From: Massospora cicadina
Taxonomy: Eukaryota; Entomophthoromycota; Entomophthoromycetes; Entomophthorales; Entomophthoraceae
Direction of reading: 5' to 3'
NCBI GenBank assembly: GCA_022478985.1
Contig: JAKSZP010000169.1
Location: 96,438 to 160,437, forward strand
Length of the DNA: 64,000 bases
Below, one piece after another: positions 24,801 to 36,900 of this stretch; positions within the stretch are counted from its first letter, which is position 1, and each line of letters begins with the position of its first letter. The notes beneath the pieces are model-generated. The model did not search any database. It was not told the DNA's origin and saw only the letters and a program-made list of their open reading frames with translations. A program made the position numbers and the translations under genes.

Positions 24801-25675
24801 CATGAATCTTTTTACTCAAGCTGAAATATTAGATATACCTGGTTATTTGATTAAACACTTCAAAATATTATGTCATTTTTATTTCTTGGGAGGCCAACCA
24901 CTGGATCATGATGGCCGAAGATAACCTCATTGCAGGTTGGGGAAGAACCTAAACTCTATTCTTGATTAAAATACTCCTTCAGTGAATAGTGGGTCCGCTT
25001 TTGGGCTAGCAAATCCAGACGCTTAAACTAAGATCGGGCCCTTAAGAAGGATGTTTAACCCACCAGCATCTAAGAAAATTAAAGGCACATCTAGCTCCCT
25101 ATCAGCCACAGAAGATTGATTGAGGGACAATGGCTCAATAGGGGCAGTAATAATCACCATTGCCAACTCCTGTCTTTCTTTCTCTATAGGTTTTCTAAAG
25201 GGGTTGTAAATCAAAAATAGGAAGAACATCTAGGCCATACTACAAAAACTCATAATTGAGGTTGAAGTTACACAGATCGCAATATACTCAGGCTTGATTA
25301 TTTAACACTTCTGTGGCTCCTAAATTGCATAAGGGCAATGGCTGTCTGGTATGACAACAACTTCATAACTCTTTTCTTAGATAACAACGCCATTCTGTTA
25401 GCAACCATGTACTTCAGCAAGCTTCTTATCATGTATAGGCCATGATTGATCCAAGGTGAATAATTTTCATGAAAATAGTTGACGGGATGATCTACCCTTT
25501 TTATGAACCTGAAGCAGAAGATTCATTATGGCCGCAGAGGCATCACATGCCACAGTAGAATACTTGAATAATTATGAATGCTAAATAACAATGGGCTCTA
25601 TAAATACAGCCAAAATAACTTCATACATGTGTTGACAAGATTCCAACTATTCAAATGGAACGTTTTTCTTGTTAG
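21873..25675. other. unassigned decayed sequence
   Basis: About 3.8 kb with no recognisable domain. The longest open frame (24091-24489, plus strand, 132 codons) and a minus-strand frame at 23247-23011 have no motif I recognise. The reverse complement of 24521-24541 reads TGGTGTTGAGTGAACTGGGG, like the gypsy primer sites in this window, so part of this may be gag and 5' LTR of GY-2. I could not show a matching LTR. Confidence 0.4.
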
Positions 25676-25691
25676 GAGATGACTGGGAACC

Positions 25692-26234
25692 AACAACACT
25701 ATGGGGCAATGGAACAATTGGTTGAGGGTATTCCTATCCTTAATTTCCCTCAGGATTTTGAAGAAGATGAAAAATATGAAATTGAAAAAACTCACTTTTG
25801 GTGCAAGCTGCACTTGCATTGATGTGGCAAAAATACCTCCTTTTAACCATGATTATCCTGAAACCCGCTGGCACATCAAGTATTTCACTTGTGTGCTGGA
25901 TCTCATCACTTTTGCTGATCATCAACTTGCTCAATAAATTGAGGTGATAAAACCCCGCTGGCCAAATAAATGAAGAAAACTTACAACTATACCTCCTTAT
26001 GCCCCATGTCGCTGATGCTCCCACCCCAATGCTGTCTGCCATGGTCCACCAGCTTAAAAGGGCGCAAGACAAAAGTTTCCACAAAGCTTCCTCCCCTCCA
26101 ATATGGCTTCTTAGACTGTTAACTGAGGTGCCATATTAGGAATTCTTAAGAATAAACCCTTTGTTTGGCCCATTTGCAAATATAGATGCATGGCGGCTTC
26201 CCCTTCTAAGTTGGGCAACAGTAGTGCTAAAAAA
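25692..26234 (+). mobile_element. O1-d: 5'-truncated O1 fragment
   Basis: Only the 3' part of an O1 element of the O1-e subfamily is present. It reads the same protein segment (IPILNFPQDFEEDEKYEIEK against IPIPNFPHDFDVDTKYETEE in O1-e) and the same 3' end (TTTGTTTGGCCCATTTGCAA, then GATGCATGGCGGCTTCCCC). Flanks show an imperfect duplication, GAGATGACTGGGAACC at 25676-25691 and GAGATGATGGGTAGCC at 26235-26250. A truncated 5' end with a duplicated target is typical of LINE-type insertion. Confidence 0.65.
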
Positions 26235-26250
26235 GAGATGATGGGTAGCC

Positions 26251-27995
26251 ACTAGCTTAGAGTGCGCGGGAAATAAAATATCTATAATAAAAAGATGTCC
26301 CTAAAAAACTCTTTAATTTTTCTGGGTGGTATGCATGGTCAACTATAGAATGGCTACAATATTGCAAAGGGAAATACATACCCGTCATTCAGAATAATAA
26401 TAATCAATAAGTTGTTTTTTTGTAAAAATCAAATTCTTAAGGCTTTACAAAGTTCTAACTTTTATAAAACTGCCAACGCCTCCTCCAGCTCTTTACATGC
26501 TTCTTGCGAGTAAGAGAGTGTACAAAAATGTTGCCAATGTATGTCACCTCACAGGTAAAATTCAGACTTCTTAAAACGTCATCATTAAAGTTCTGTAATG
26601 TGGTAGGCCGTTCTTTAAGAAAAGTATAACACAAAATTAAAAATATTTTACTTTAAACAAATGTCTTTAAGCTACTATTGGCCTTCTGCCACTTGGGTTT
26701 ATTTGAAGGCATTTAAAAGTTCAAGCTTTTATAATAACTAAAATTTTGCAACTGCATGGTTGATGGTTTTTTAGCCAATTAAAATAAAAATTGTATACTG
26801 TTATGTTATTCAAATGGCCGAAGTCATGTAAGGGTGCAAGGTTTTATTTACTTTTTTGAGCAAAGAATTATGGGGAGAAGTTATGGGAGAGAAATTGAAA
26901 AAATTCCAGTTCTGAAGCATATCATCTGACTAGATCTTAAGCGTCTAAGCTTCCTGTTTTTTATAAAGATACAACGTACAGGTAATCATTGATTAATTAC
27001 ACCATCAAAAGGAAATCCAAATTATACTTAGAATGGAGCAGGGAAATATTAGTCTTTTCATATCTAAGATTATTTTATATGACAATAACTCAGTGGGAAA
27101 AATCAGAGCAAAAACGATGATAGGCAATTTGGAACTTGTTGTACCCACACCGCTTTCATGATCTAGTATCTCAATAAGAGAACGCTTCAACCATACTTGG
27201 ATATTATCAAAAGGCAAGAAGTTGGAGTTCGAATTGGTAGTGACCTGTTAACAACGTCACAGCCAATGCCAAATTATAAAAGGGAACAACAAATCAGTTA
27301 CCAATGTAAACTGATCACAGAAGCAAAACTTGTGCAGAAACAAGGTACAGGTCGCATTACTTCATAACAGACTATTGGCAGAGGACGCATCCAATAAATA
27401 CAAGGTAATTCCAGAACTCAACAAAGATAATGAGTAGTTCTCTAAACTCACAAAGCTACCAGATGCTCCATTACTAAGAAAGCATCAATGGACACTTTAT
27501 TAAATCCCACCAGAATTTCAAGAGGCAACAAATAATAGGTCAGATCATGTTTTTTAAACACCACAAGACATGACTGACTGAGATGTGGTAATCACAGGAA
27601 AATTAACTGAACTGGAATCTTTGACATACAATGTGCCAAGGAAAGGATTGGCTTCCATTAAGGGTATTCTAATACACACAATAGCAATCATAATTCACTT
27701 GTCATTGCTGTTCATTTATACTTAATAGGATTCATGGGCGGATAGGTGTGAATAATACTGGTCAACAAAAATCAAAACTGTTTTAACTAATAAACAGATA
27801 GCACTCATTAGTATTGACCACTCTTCTTGCAGTGATAAGATGCTGTTTGGGATGTGTGGGTAACTATTTAAACCATTTAGAATGTGGGTTTGAATTAACA
27901 TACAGGATGGCCTGGGATTGCACTTGGTATCAATAAGCAACAGCTATGGAATCTTCTTTAAATATGATGATTTTTGAAATTTTGATATTCAAAAA
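26251..27995. other. unassigned AT-rich sequence
   Basis: No domain, LTR or known repeat was recognised between the O1-d fragment and the mariner. Short frames at 27005-27217 and 27722-27940 (minus) have no motif. A stretch near 27200-27700 is somewhat less AT-rich and might be old coding sequence on the plus strand, but I cannot assign it. Confidence 0.4.
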
Positions 27996-27997
27996 TA

Positions 27998-29305
27998 TGA
28001 GGGTAAATCAAAAAGTAAAGGCAAATTTTTAAAAAGGAACTTTTTATTGTAAAAACAAGATGACAAGTAACATCATTTCTCTACATAATCTTCCTCAATT
28101 TCTATGCACCTGGTCCATCTCTTGACAAACTTTGTAATTCTGTCCTGGAAGAAGATTTATTGCATCGTGCACAGCCACGCATGCACCACCTCAACAACCT
28201 TATCATCTGACAAAAATTTGGATTCACGCAGGTGCTCCTTCATCGGACCAAAAAGGTGAAAATCACTTGGAGCTAGGTCATGACTGTACGGCGGATGCTC
28301 CAGCAGCTCAAAACCATGATCTTGAATGCACTGGTTCGTTTTTCCCGCAGTATGAGGACGGGCATTATCCTGAAGCAAAAGCACGTCTTTTGCTAGTTTT
28401 CCTCGCCTCTTTGTTTTGATTTTGGGTTTCAGAACTCACAGTAGCTCACAGTAGCTGTCACTATTCACTGTTTGACCTTTAGGAGTGTAATGATTTAGAA
28501 GTGGACCTTTCATATTCCAAAAAACTGTCATCATCAACTTTCCTGCAGAAATTTGTCTTCTAAATTTTTTTGCTGTAGGCAAGGCTGGATGTTTCCACGC
28601 CATACTCTGCCGCTTACTCTGTGGTTCGAAGTGATGGACCCACGTCTCATCAACAATTACTATGCAACTGAGAAACTCTTCTCCTTCCTTTTCTAAACGC
28701 CTTAGATGTGATTTCAAAATTTCCAAACATTTTTGTTTGTGCTGGTCTGTCAGTCGATGTGGTACCCAATGAGCACACACTTTGCAATAATTTAGTAATT
28801 TGTGGATGATTGCAACTGCTGAACCATGGCTAATGTTCAACGCATGCGCAATATCATCAATTTTGACACAACAATCATCATGAATCATTCTCTCAACTGT
28901 CTCGATGTTCTTGTCTGTCTTCAAAGTGGATGGTCTAACTGAACGCTCTTCACTACAGATAGATACACGACCATTTTTAAAGCGATTTATCCACTCATAA
29001 ATTTTCGTGTTCACTAAGACAACTCTCACCATACTGCTGTTGCATTCTGCAAATAATCTCCGCAGGTTTAGTCCCTTCAGAGTGCAGAAAATGTACCACT
29101 TTCCTCACTTCTTCCTTGGTGCACATGGACAATGGGGCACTCATAATAAAATACCCTGAAATCACTATGAATAGAGTTGGGCACTGAAACAACACAGCTA
29201 AGAACAAAAAAATTTTGAGGTTATGATATGTCATTGTTTAGTCAGTGCTGCCATCCATTGCAGCAGGGTAAATAAAATTTGCCTTTACTTTTTGACTTAC
29301 CCTTG
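27998..29305 (-). mobile_element. Mar-1: mariner DNA transposon
   Basis: A 1,308-bp element with terminal inverted repeats. The left end reads GAGGGTAAATCAAAAAGTAA and the right end, reversed, AAGGGTAAGTCAAAAAGTAA. Both continue AAGGCAAATTTT, giving about 30 bp with few differences. It is flanked by the TA dinucleotide expected for mariner (27996-27997 and 29306-29307). One transposase gene fills it on the minus strand. The inverted repeats are well kept while the transposase has frame breaks. It lies between unassigned sequences, not inside another recognised element. Confidence 0.92.
28060..29146 (-). pseudogene. mariner transposase (broken)
   Basis: It starts at MSAPLSMCTKEEVRKVVHFL (29146). 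A frameshift near 29020 leads into the main frame (29032-28436), which has a helix-turn-helix (DIAHALNISHGSAVAIIHKL), the WVPHRLT linker motif and the first catalytic Asp in IVIVDETWVHHF. After another break, 28384-28157 gives LLQDNARPHTA (second Asp) and YSHDLAPSDFHLF (third Asp) with 34 residues between them, the DD34D spacing of mariner. The three acidic residues are present, but two or more frame breaks make it inactive. It resembles animal mariner proteins. It would cut and paste its own element at TA sites. Confidence 0.9.
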
Positions 29306-29307
29306 TA

Positions 29308-30348
29308 GATTATTTGATTTAGATTTTGATTGTGGCAGAAGTATTAAACAATTGAAGGTTCATTTTGTGACAAGAAGTTGTGTGTACATTTTCTTAGTTG
29401 ATGATTGTTGTGACATTTCCTAAGGGGTGGTTTACTTGATTTTCTCCACTAAAGTATACAAGATATTAAAACTATAGAGTGATGGGCACTGCCGTTATAT
29501 AAACAAATGAGAAAGGGTCGCCGTGGGTTGCAGCGGTTTCAATGGAGAACACAGAATCTTTTGATTCAGTAGTTTTAATTAGGTTTTTCTGTAGCAATGA
29601 TTCATTATTATTAAAGATATAACAAAATAAACAACATTTTATTACCAGCAGAGAGCAGGGGTTTTTTAATACTTTTAAGGAAGTGAAGAGTGGCTTGTGA
29701 AGATTATTGAAATCTGGATGAGCGCATGTTTTTAAGAAGGCTAGGATATCTTACAAGGTCACGTCTTGTTCTGTTCCTTTAAAAGGTAGGTGATGTTTTT
29801 GCGGTTTGGTCTATCAAACGTTACCAATCTTTTTGCTCTAGCATTATAGTTTTGACCTCTAAAACGGCTTACTTGTGTAAATTTCGATCTTAATGATTAG
29901 GGTTTTCCTCATAATCTAGTGTGGATGATTTTTCCTTTTATAAGAGTGAAATTGATCTGCTAAATTTCTTACAGATTTCTATGAACAACTTTTCTTATTA
30001 GTCTTTTTCATAATCAATCGAAAGTTGTGGAAATATCTTTGGAATTTGGAGTGGTGGTAAGCTTAACATGTGGGAGCGGCGGACGCCCAGTACTTTTTAT
30101 GGGTATGTCCTATGTCTGCTACCTTCACTAGCATCAATGTGCGGGCTTTGCTCTTTTCTTGATCAAAAATGATGTTTTGTCTTGTCCTATCTAATGATCA
30201 CTTTGGGGGCTCTTAAAATAACTGAATATGAAACTGGATCTTCAGAAGGATGGACCTTCCCAACTTCAGCTTGTTGCAATGCAGACAATACAGGATCTTG
30301 TGATTCAAGAGCACCTGCTTTATCTTAATGTTGTTATCAGCATAGCAA
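29308..30348. other. unassigned AT-rich sequence
   Basis: About 1 kb between the mariner and the GY-3 3' LTR. I see no coding or repeat signal. It is the outer flank of the large nested cluster. Confidence 0.4.
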
Positions 30349-30805
30349 TTCCATTGACTGTAACAGAATCTAAAATAGGCCCAAAGCTGTAACTAGTAGA
30401 GAGGTCAATAAAGACAAAAGAATGAGGCTAATTAGACTAATTTATTGTGTTAGAAAGTGTCAATATTTATAGGGTGTATGTGAACGTAGTGCCTAGGGGA
30501 CCTCCATGGCCCAGTATGGTCAAGAGCTTTCATAGTCTTCCAGATTAAACATCTGGTCGGCAACCTAATTCTTCTGTGTTGTCCTCTTGGATGCAATGTT
30601 GGAAGTCACGTCTATCATGGTTTTGGAAGTGGTTATGAAATTCTGAAGCATCTCTATTAATTCATATGTGCGTAATTCTTCCTGATCAGAACTCTTATTG
30701 ATGCTTTCAGAGATAGTTTCATTTGTGCTGTTCAAAGAGTTAACTTATTTGAGGCTCGATTAAGGATTAAGGATTTTGACTTGCTTATTGTCTCAGTCCC
30801 TGAAA
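30349..30805 (-). repeat. 3' LTR of GY-3
   Basis: On the minus strand a purine run (GATTGAGGGG) ends near 30806 and the LTR follows. Blocks shared with 62760-63165 include GTTAGAAAGTGTCA, CCTCCATGGC, TCTTCCAGATT, GCTTCCTGATCA and ATTGGTGCTTTCAG-like pieces. The far end aligns with 35542-35617 (TGTAACA...ATCT, AAAGCT). Confidence 0.7.
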
Positions 30806-31389
30806 AACCCCTCAATCTCTTATCAGAGGGGGTATAGGGCTCAATAAATCGTCTAATACTCAGTTCACCACTGTCCTCTGATTGACATTGGCAATGGAGT
30901 ACTCTAAGTTCATCTTATGAATGAACTTATAATGTTTGATCTAGAGAACGTCAACCTTGTTCTGTCAACCTCTGGATTTATGGTGTTAAAAGAGAATGAG
31001 GACACCTAATTGTAAAGATGATAAGGAGAGTCAGCTGAAATTTAATTACGATGCCTTCCTTCTGGTGGTGGTGACAATGCCTTGTGCTTAGGGCTTGAAG
31101 CCAGACAATTTCATAAGCTACGGCCCTCATGGTTATTTAGAGTTCTCGGGTACAGATGTTTAAAAAAAGGGCTGAATGCTACTCAAATAGACGGATAACA
31201 TGCCCATATAGAGCTTTAAAGGAGGACAAATTGATGACTTGGTGATAGCTTAATCAGTAAGCGAGCAAAGCGCTTAGTTAGTAATGGTTCCAGAGTTAGG
31301 GTCAGAGGCGTTTATCTTACACAATATAGAGATGAGGGTTCTGTTATCTCGTTCCACTGCTCTAATGGTAGAAGGTTTGTAAGGGGCGG

Positions 31390-31830
31390 TGAAACACTTG
31401 TTAGTTCCACATTACAAAGTTAGTTCTTGGACTACCTTCAATGTGAAATTTAGCCCATTTTCTGAAAGTAATTTGTATACATATGTGCTTAGTAAAAATG
31501 AATTGTATAAAAGGGTCATTGCTTTTGCTGTGGCTATGAGAACGGAAATTGCTTAGAACCAGCTGGTTAAATGGTCCACGGCCATTAGAGTTCATTGATG
31601 CATGTACCCAGTGGGAAGAGGGCCCACTACATCAATGCTGACACTGAAAGGGCCAGATGGAGCCATTACTGTTCGCTGATATCTGGGACTGGCCCAATCT
31701 CGGGATTGACAAGTCATACATGCCTCTAGAACTTCCTGGATGATCCAAACTATATTATACCAGTAGCATTGTTTCTTCAGCCATTCGTGGGTCCTTTTCA
31801 TTTCCCCATATCCCACGGTCATTTGCCCCT
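31390..31830 (-). pseudogene. integrase of GY-3
   Basis: ORF 31822-31592 reads HEWLKKQCYWYNIVWIIQEV then ACMTCQSRDW, which is the zinc-binding and linker part of a gypsy integrase. It continues with FSVSIDVVGPLPTGYMH, the start of the catalytic core with the first Asp. The remainder towards 31390 is broken. It is downstream of RNase H on the same strand, the standard order. Confidence 0.72.
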
Positions 31831-31989
31831 CTAGGATAACATTAGTTTAGGAAGAAAGGTGAATGTGAGAGCCTTTTAGTACTGATTTTCTTAAAAATGT
31901 ATTCCCTCTTAAATTTTTATTATCTCATGTTATTCTACTGAGCTCAGAACTGATCTCAGGAGTCTCCAACTCCCATCTCTAGGGCTGAC

Positions 31990-33260
31990 CAATCATATTA
32001 TACAATATGTTTTCTTTGGGGGAAAGGGCAGCAAAAACTGTCATCATTGTGAGACCATCAGCTTTCTTATGAATTGTTCCAGCATGATGAATAATAAAGT
32101 TGTACTTATACAGCCTTAGGGCCCATCTTGCCAAACGTAAATATTGGTCCTTCATATGCTGCAGCCATTAAAGCGAGGAACGGTCAGTGATAAAAGTGAA
32201 ATGGGTGCCATATTAGTGGGCCTAAAATCTTTATTGCAATAAAATGGATATGCACTCATGCTCAGTAACACTAATTCTGTCATTCCTTACTCACTTTTTG
32301 CCTAACTAAGACACCAGGAGATCAACATGTTTTTATTGTGCTGAGTTAGGATGTCCCTTACTTGTAAATTACTATTTAGGTGAATAAAAAGAAGGGCTGA
32401 TCAAAATGCGGATGAAATAAAATAGGTTTAATACAAATTCATTCCTCAGCGCATTAAAAGCCTATTCTTGCTCAGGCCACCACTCAATTGGCACATTAAA
32501 CTGTAAGAGATAAACCAGGGACTCTCCCAAGTTGCAAAAAACTACTGATGGTAATAGTCTGCCTTGCCCAGAAATACTTGAATATTCTTAAGGCTCAGTG
32601 GGTGCAACATCTTTATGGAGTTGACTTATTTGGTAGTGGCGGGATACCATCTTTAAAGACCTTGCGTCCAAAGAACTCCATTTAGGATTTAAAAAGAGCA
32701 ATTAAAGAGCTTAAGATTTATCGAAAACCTTTCTTAAACGCTTAAAGGCTTTCCAGAGGTAATCACATGACCATTGAAGGTTTGTGAGAAGAAAGTGATT
32801 AACATCAAGGCACTTGAGGACACAGGGTTGTTAAATTCCCCTAGCATTCTGTTCATGGCGCGTTGAAAAGTGAGAGGCGCGTTTTAAAGACACTGAGGCA
32901 TCCTCATTGGCTCAAATAGTCCCTTGTTAGCTATGAGTTCATTATTAGATCGATCTTTAGGAAAGCTTTACTTGCCAATTTTCACTAGCGAGATCCATAG
33001 CAGAGAAATAAAGTGACCCAGCAAACAAGCGGAGAGAGTCATATATCTTGGGAAAGGGTAGCAGTCCTTCTTAATAATGGAGTTAAGCCATCGATAGTCC
33101 ATCACCACAAAATGGCTGTCATCCTTCTTCTGAACTAATAGTAGGTGGAGGCCCAAGGACTACGCGAAGGTACAGACCAAGAGAGGGAGTGTCCACATTT
33201 ATTACATGATGGAAGAAACCATTATTTTTTTTAAAATTCTAGGTAGAGGTTAAAAAGAGA
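31990..33260 (-). pseudogene. reverse transcriptase and RNase H of GY-3
   Basis: The start of the reverse transcriptase reads LHLLLVQKKDDSHFVVMDYR followed by WLNSIIKKDCYPFPRY (33150-33050), the conserved opening block. The central part is damaged. The RNase H end is clear: ITDRSSL, WLQHMKDQYLRLARWALRLY, then NFIIHHAGTIHKKADGL (about 32200-32060), the box that closes gypsy RNase H domains. Upstream at about 33400-33250 the pre-RT region reads SLQDLGLEATP and LVSNKAILRNNW. Stops throughout. Confidence 0.72.
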
Positions 33261-33889
33261 CCCAAGCGTTCCTCCAATTATTTCTTAATATGGCTTTGTT
33301 GCTCACTAGTGAGCTTTTTCCAATAGAGGTATCAACTATGGCTACAGATGGGGTTGCTTCTAATCCAAGATCCTGTAAGCTTCCAAAGTTGCAGATGTCA
33401 TAGATGGTCTCTTAAGGAAGGAGGCAAATTCATGAGGCTAAAGTATTAGGCCCCACTATCTTAGGTTTGTCAGTAAGGTTAACTTTTAACAAAGATATGG
33501 ATCTAGTGTATAAAGAATTGAAGACTCTCAGACCGGTCAGGACCTCCTTAAAGGATGGGTTATCCAGGCTCAAAAATTCAAGCTGTTATCCAGAGGTAAT
33601 ATTGATATGAACCTAGGTGTCTTTGATAAGCTGGGACTTTGGTGGTATAGTAGTCATCTTGGGCAAATAGATTGGCATGCCTCCATGGCCATCTACTGCA
33701 GGAAGGTGCATTTGTAAGTGAGAACCCCTTACATGATACTCAAATTAGTCAATCTGTCCTTCGCTCTCCAACAAGAAAGCCTATGATTTGACTACAATTT
33801 TGAAGTTTTCAAGTTTTTAAAAAACCAGGGAAACCCAGTGTCCCAGCAGAGGTAAAAATTCCCCAATATATTGCACGACAGTTATAAAT

Positions 33890-35150
33890 CTAAGAAAAAC
33901 TTAGTACCTAGGAGAAGGTCATATTTTGGGTTGTCTAATGCAAAGGTGGGGATATCTATAATATTCCTAACATTACAATTGAATATAACAGAAAAGGCCC
34001 CAATGGATCTAGTGAATTATGTCTCAGCCATTCCATAATGCATGTAATGGTGAAAGTCCTGAGCAAACTTAATATGCTTAATTAATTTAGATGTAATGTC
34101 ATTCACAAGGGAACAATTGTGAACAAAGGCATGGACTAGAAACTTTTGTTAATTCAATGACGATGTAAGTGACTAAGCTCTAAAATTCAGGGGTAAAGTA
34201 AGAAATATAAGAAAATCATGATTGAAGTAAATAGAATAATGTCTTTATCATCATCTGGTATAATATCATCTCATTCTGGTATGACAGTAATAGGCCTAAT
34301 CAGAGGTCACTTAGTATTCTTGAGGCAGTACAGGGATGTCAGTATGAAGTGTATTGTATTTCATGCTGATGGCCCTTTTCTCGCCTCTTCAGCAAGTTTT
34401 TCCAACAAGTCTTGGCGCTATAACGGATCCATTGTAGTAAAAGAATTGAGGTCATGGATTCTTTTAAATCTTAAGATGTCATATTGAGGGAAACTGGAGG
34501 AGGCGGATGTGTTAGAGTTGGGATGCAAGATAGTGACAAGGATTTCATTGAATGCCTCATTAATTTCATGGATTCAATTGAAGCTATTCTTCTGGACAAT
34601 CAGGTACATTCAGACCACAGGTAAGATTCCCATAAAGCAGCAGGTGTCATAAGCACTTTTTGTTTCCAGGAGTTGATAGGATCACCAAGTGTAGGCACCG
34701 TGGAACCAGAAGTTCCTCGTGGGCCAGGATACCTTTGGGCCCTTCTGGCCCTTCAGGGCCTTCTGATATATTAGACTCTTCACTTCCAGATTTAATATCA
34801 CGGGAAACTTAAACCCTGGTAGTGTTGCAGGAGGGTCCACACAAGGCGATAATCTGCTCAAGATGCTGGTTCAAGGTGGCCTTAAGGAGCTGAGCATCCT
34901 GCTGAAGCTGATCATTGAGGTAGCCAATATTATTATATGCAACACAGTGTGCTATTCCAAGATTTGTTAATTAGAAGATGGTTATTAACAATGGTTTATG
35001 ATTGTAGTGAATGAAGGTCGAGGTGCTTTATAGAAGTTGACATTTTGGAGTAAAGAGTTTGAATAAACCCATGCTGTCATGAGACTTCAAGGTGATGTAA
35101 CCTGACTATTTTTAGGATATTATGTATGTCCGGATGGATGAAGCTTCAAA
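33890..35150 (-). pseudogene. protease and gag remnants of GY-3, with a collagen-like stretch
   Basis: The minus strand at about 33950-33900 reads PTFALDNPKYDLLLGTKFF, the block after the active site of a gypsy protease. Further upstream, in gag, 34775-34725 reads SEGPEGPEGPKGILAHEE, a short run of Gly-X-Y triplets. GY-5 has a longer run at the equivalent position. The rest of gag up to the primer site near 35541 is too broken to follow. Gag would form the particle. The meaning of the collagen-like part is unknown. Confidence 0.55.
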
Positions 35151-35521
35151 AAATGCGTTCAGTACCCAAAGCCAACTTTCCATATAGCAGTAGAGACAAT
35201 GAAAACAAATCTCGCATTGTGGAAGGCACTGAAGAGGCGCAGGAGCAATTGGAGCATTCTCCACCAAAGTAGATGCTGTTCAAAAGTTATTGATTTATCT
35301 CGTTGGGAATCTTTAATAGAGTTGGTATAGAACATTGTCAACCTATGATAGCCTATACTGGAAGGTGGCCCAAAAATATAGGCTTTCAGACTGGATCAGA
35401 AACATTTTAAACTGAGAGATCTTAATACATCAAGTTATGCTTTACAACCAACCGGCAGGTTGGTATAACTTGATTGCTAATATTCTCAATTCTAGTCATA
35501 GACGTTTTCTCTTATAATTTA

Positions 35522-35541
35522 TCCCCCTGTAATGAGCACCA
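35522..35541 (-). other. primer-binding site of GY-3
   Basis: On the minus strand it reads TGGTGCTCATTACAGGGGGA and starts next to the LTR boundary at 35542. It matches the primer sites of GY-1, GY-4 and GY-5 and so fixes where the 5' LTR of this element begins. Confidence 0.6.
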
Positions 35542-35617
35542 CTTATCTCAGTGTAACATATCTCTTGACTTTAGCTAAAGCTTGAAAATGAGCTCAAAGC
35601 TTTAAAATAGCAGAGAT
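35542..35617 (-). repeat. 5' LTR of GY-3, first piece
   Basis: The first 76 bp next to the primer site match the outer end of the 3' LTR (TGTAACA at 35552 against 30359, AAAGCT, and TAGCAGAGAT against TAGTAGAGAG). It stops where GY-4 begins. Confidence 0.6.
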
Positions 35618-36481
35618 GATGCCAGAAGTTGATATGCAAATTTACCCAGTTGCTTAGATTATGACAGGCACATATCACCTTTCTTCTGCTTTATTTGACT
35701 AAATCAAAGCTGGATTTAAAAAAGTTTTTAAAAAATACAAAATCAGCTGCTTAAATCGAGAAATTGGAAACAGAATGTCAATGCTATCAATGCCTGCTGC
35801 CTCAGCTTGGGGTGTGGTGCACCGCCTTCTGGCGTCCTTTGACCATGCCAAAGCGCATCTGGGCTGGCTCTGTAAGCCCTCCTAATGACACAGGGTGTAA
35901 TGAGTGGCTTTGCACAAAAACGCAACAAAAAAATTTAGCATTAAGAGCCATGTTACTGACCATACTAGGGACAGGCCTGTGGAAGCCCATAAACAAGCCC
36001 AACCGCCATGCCTCGTCATTGCTATGTATTCTCATACCACTGTTCCCACGATGATGCACATTAACATCAGGGTCTGGGACTAGGAAAGGGCCAAGAACGA
36101 CGCCAATGCCACACTAAGATCACGGGTTGAGATCATGATTTCAATCTGATCTCCTTAAATTTTATAAAGAAAATTTCCCTTTTTAGCCAGCAGATGTTTC
36201 TTTATTTGATTTTCCCATTTCCTATAGAAGATGCAACTTCCCTTCAGGGCTACAACATCCTCCCCCAAATAGTGCTTTGCAAATATTTAATAAGCTCCTC
36301 CTTGGATAAGCTCTCTTGAGCACCATTCAGCACATCGTTTGTAAAATTCCCCATCACACTGGATCGCCATCCATGCTGTTCATAAGCCCAACGTCATTCT
36401 GCAGATGCAATTTGGGTTAGGGATGTCAAATTTTCCCATCTCTGATTTTCCTGAATTTGAGGCTCTTTGGATTAGGGCCAC

Positions 36482-36821
36482 TCTGGAAGTTTTAAATTAC
36501 ACTTACAATGGGGCAGGTTTTCTCTCAAAGTTATACTGAGTGGATTCTCCAAAAAAGTGATAAAATTAAACGAAAATACAGGTTATAATGTGACCAAAAT
36601 TTTAATATCATGAAAAGAGGGGATATTTATAGGCTTCATAACAGCTTGTAATCTATCAGAGTGAATTAATTTATTTGCGATAGAATCTTCAATCAACTGA
36701 TCAGGATGAGATTGATCATTAACTATGATATATTGAGATATATTGCTCTCCTTCTGATGATGCCAGGGGAATCGATGGAGTGGAATTTTCAGAGATACAT
36801 TAATTCAGTGAAATCCTGACA
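36482..36821 (-). repeat. 3' LTR of GY-5
   Basis: 340 bp. On the minus strand it starts TGTCAGGATTTCACTG right after the purine run and ends ACTTCCAGA. It is collinear with the other LTR across its length, with scattered substitutions (for example GATAGAATCTTCAATCAACT in both). Confidence 0.9.
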
Positions 36822-36900
36822 CTTCCCCTCAAGATTTGATCACGGTGGAGGGTGACTTCTCAAAAATCTAGGATGAATACAATTTACCATTATACCAGTA

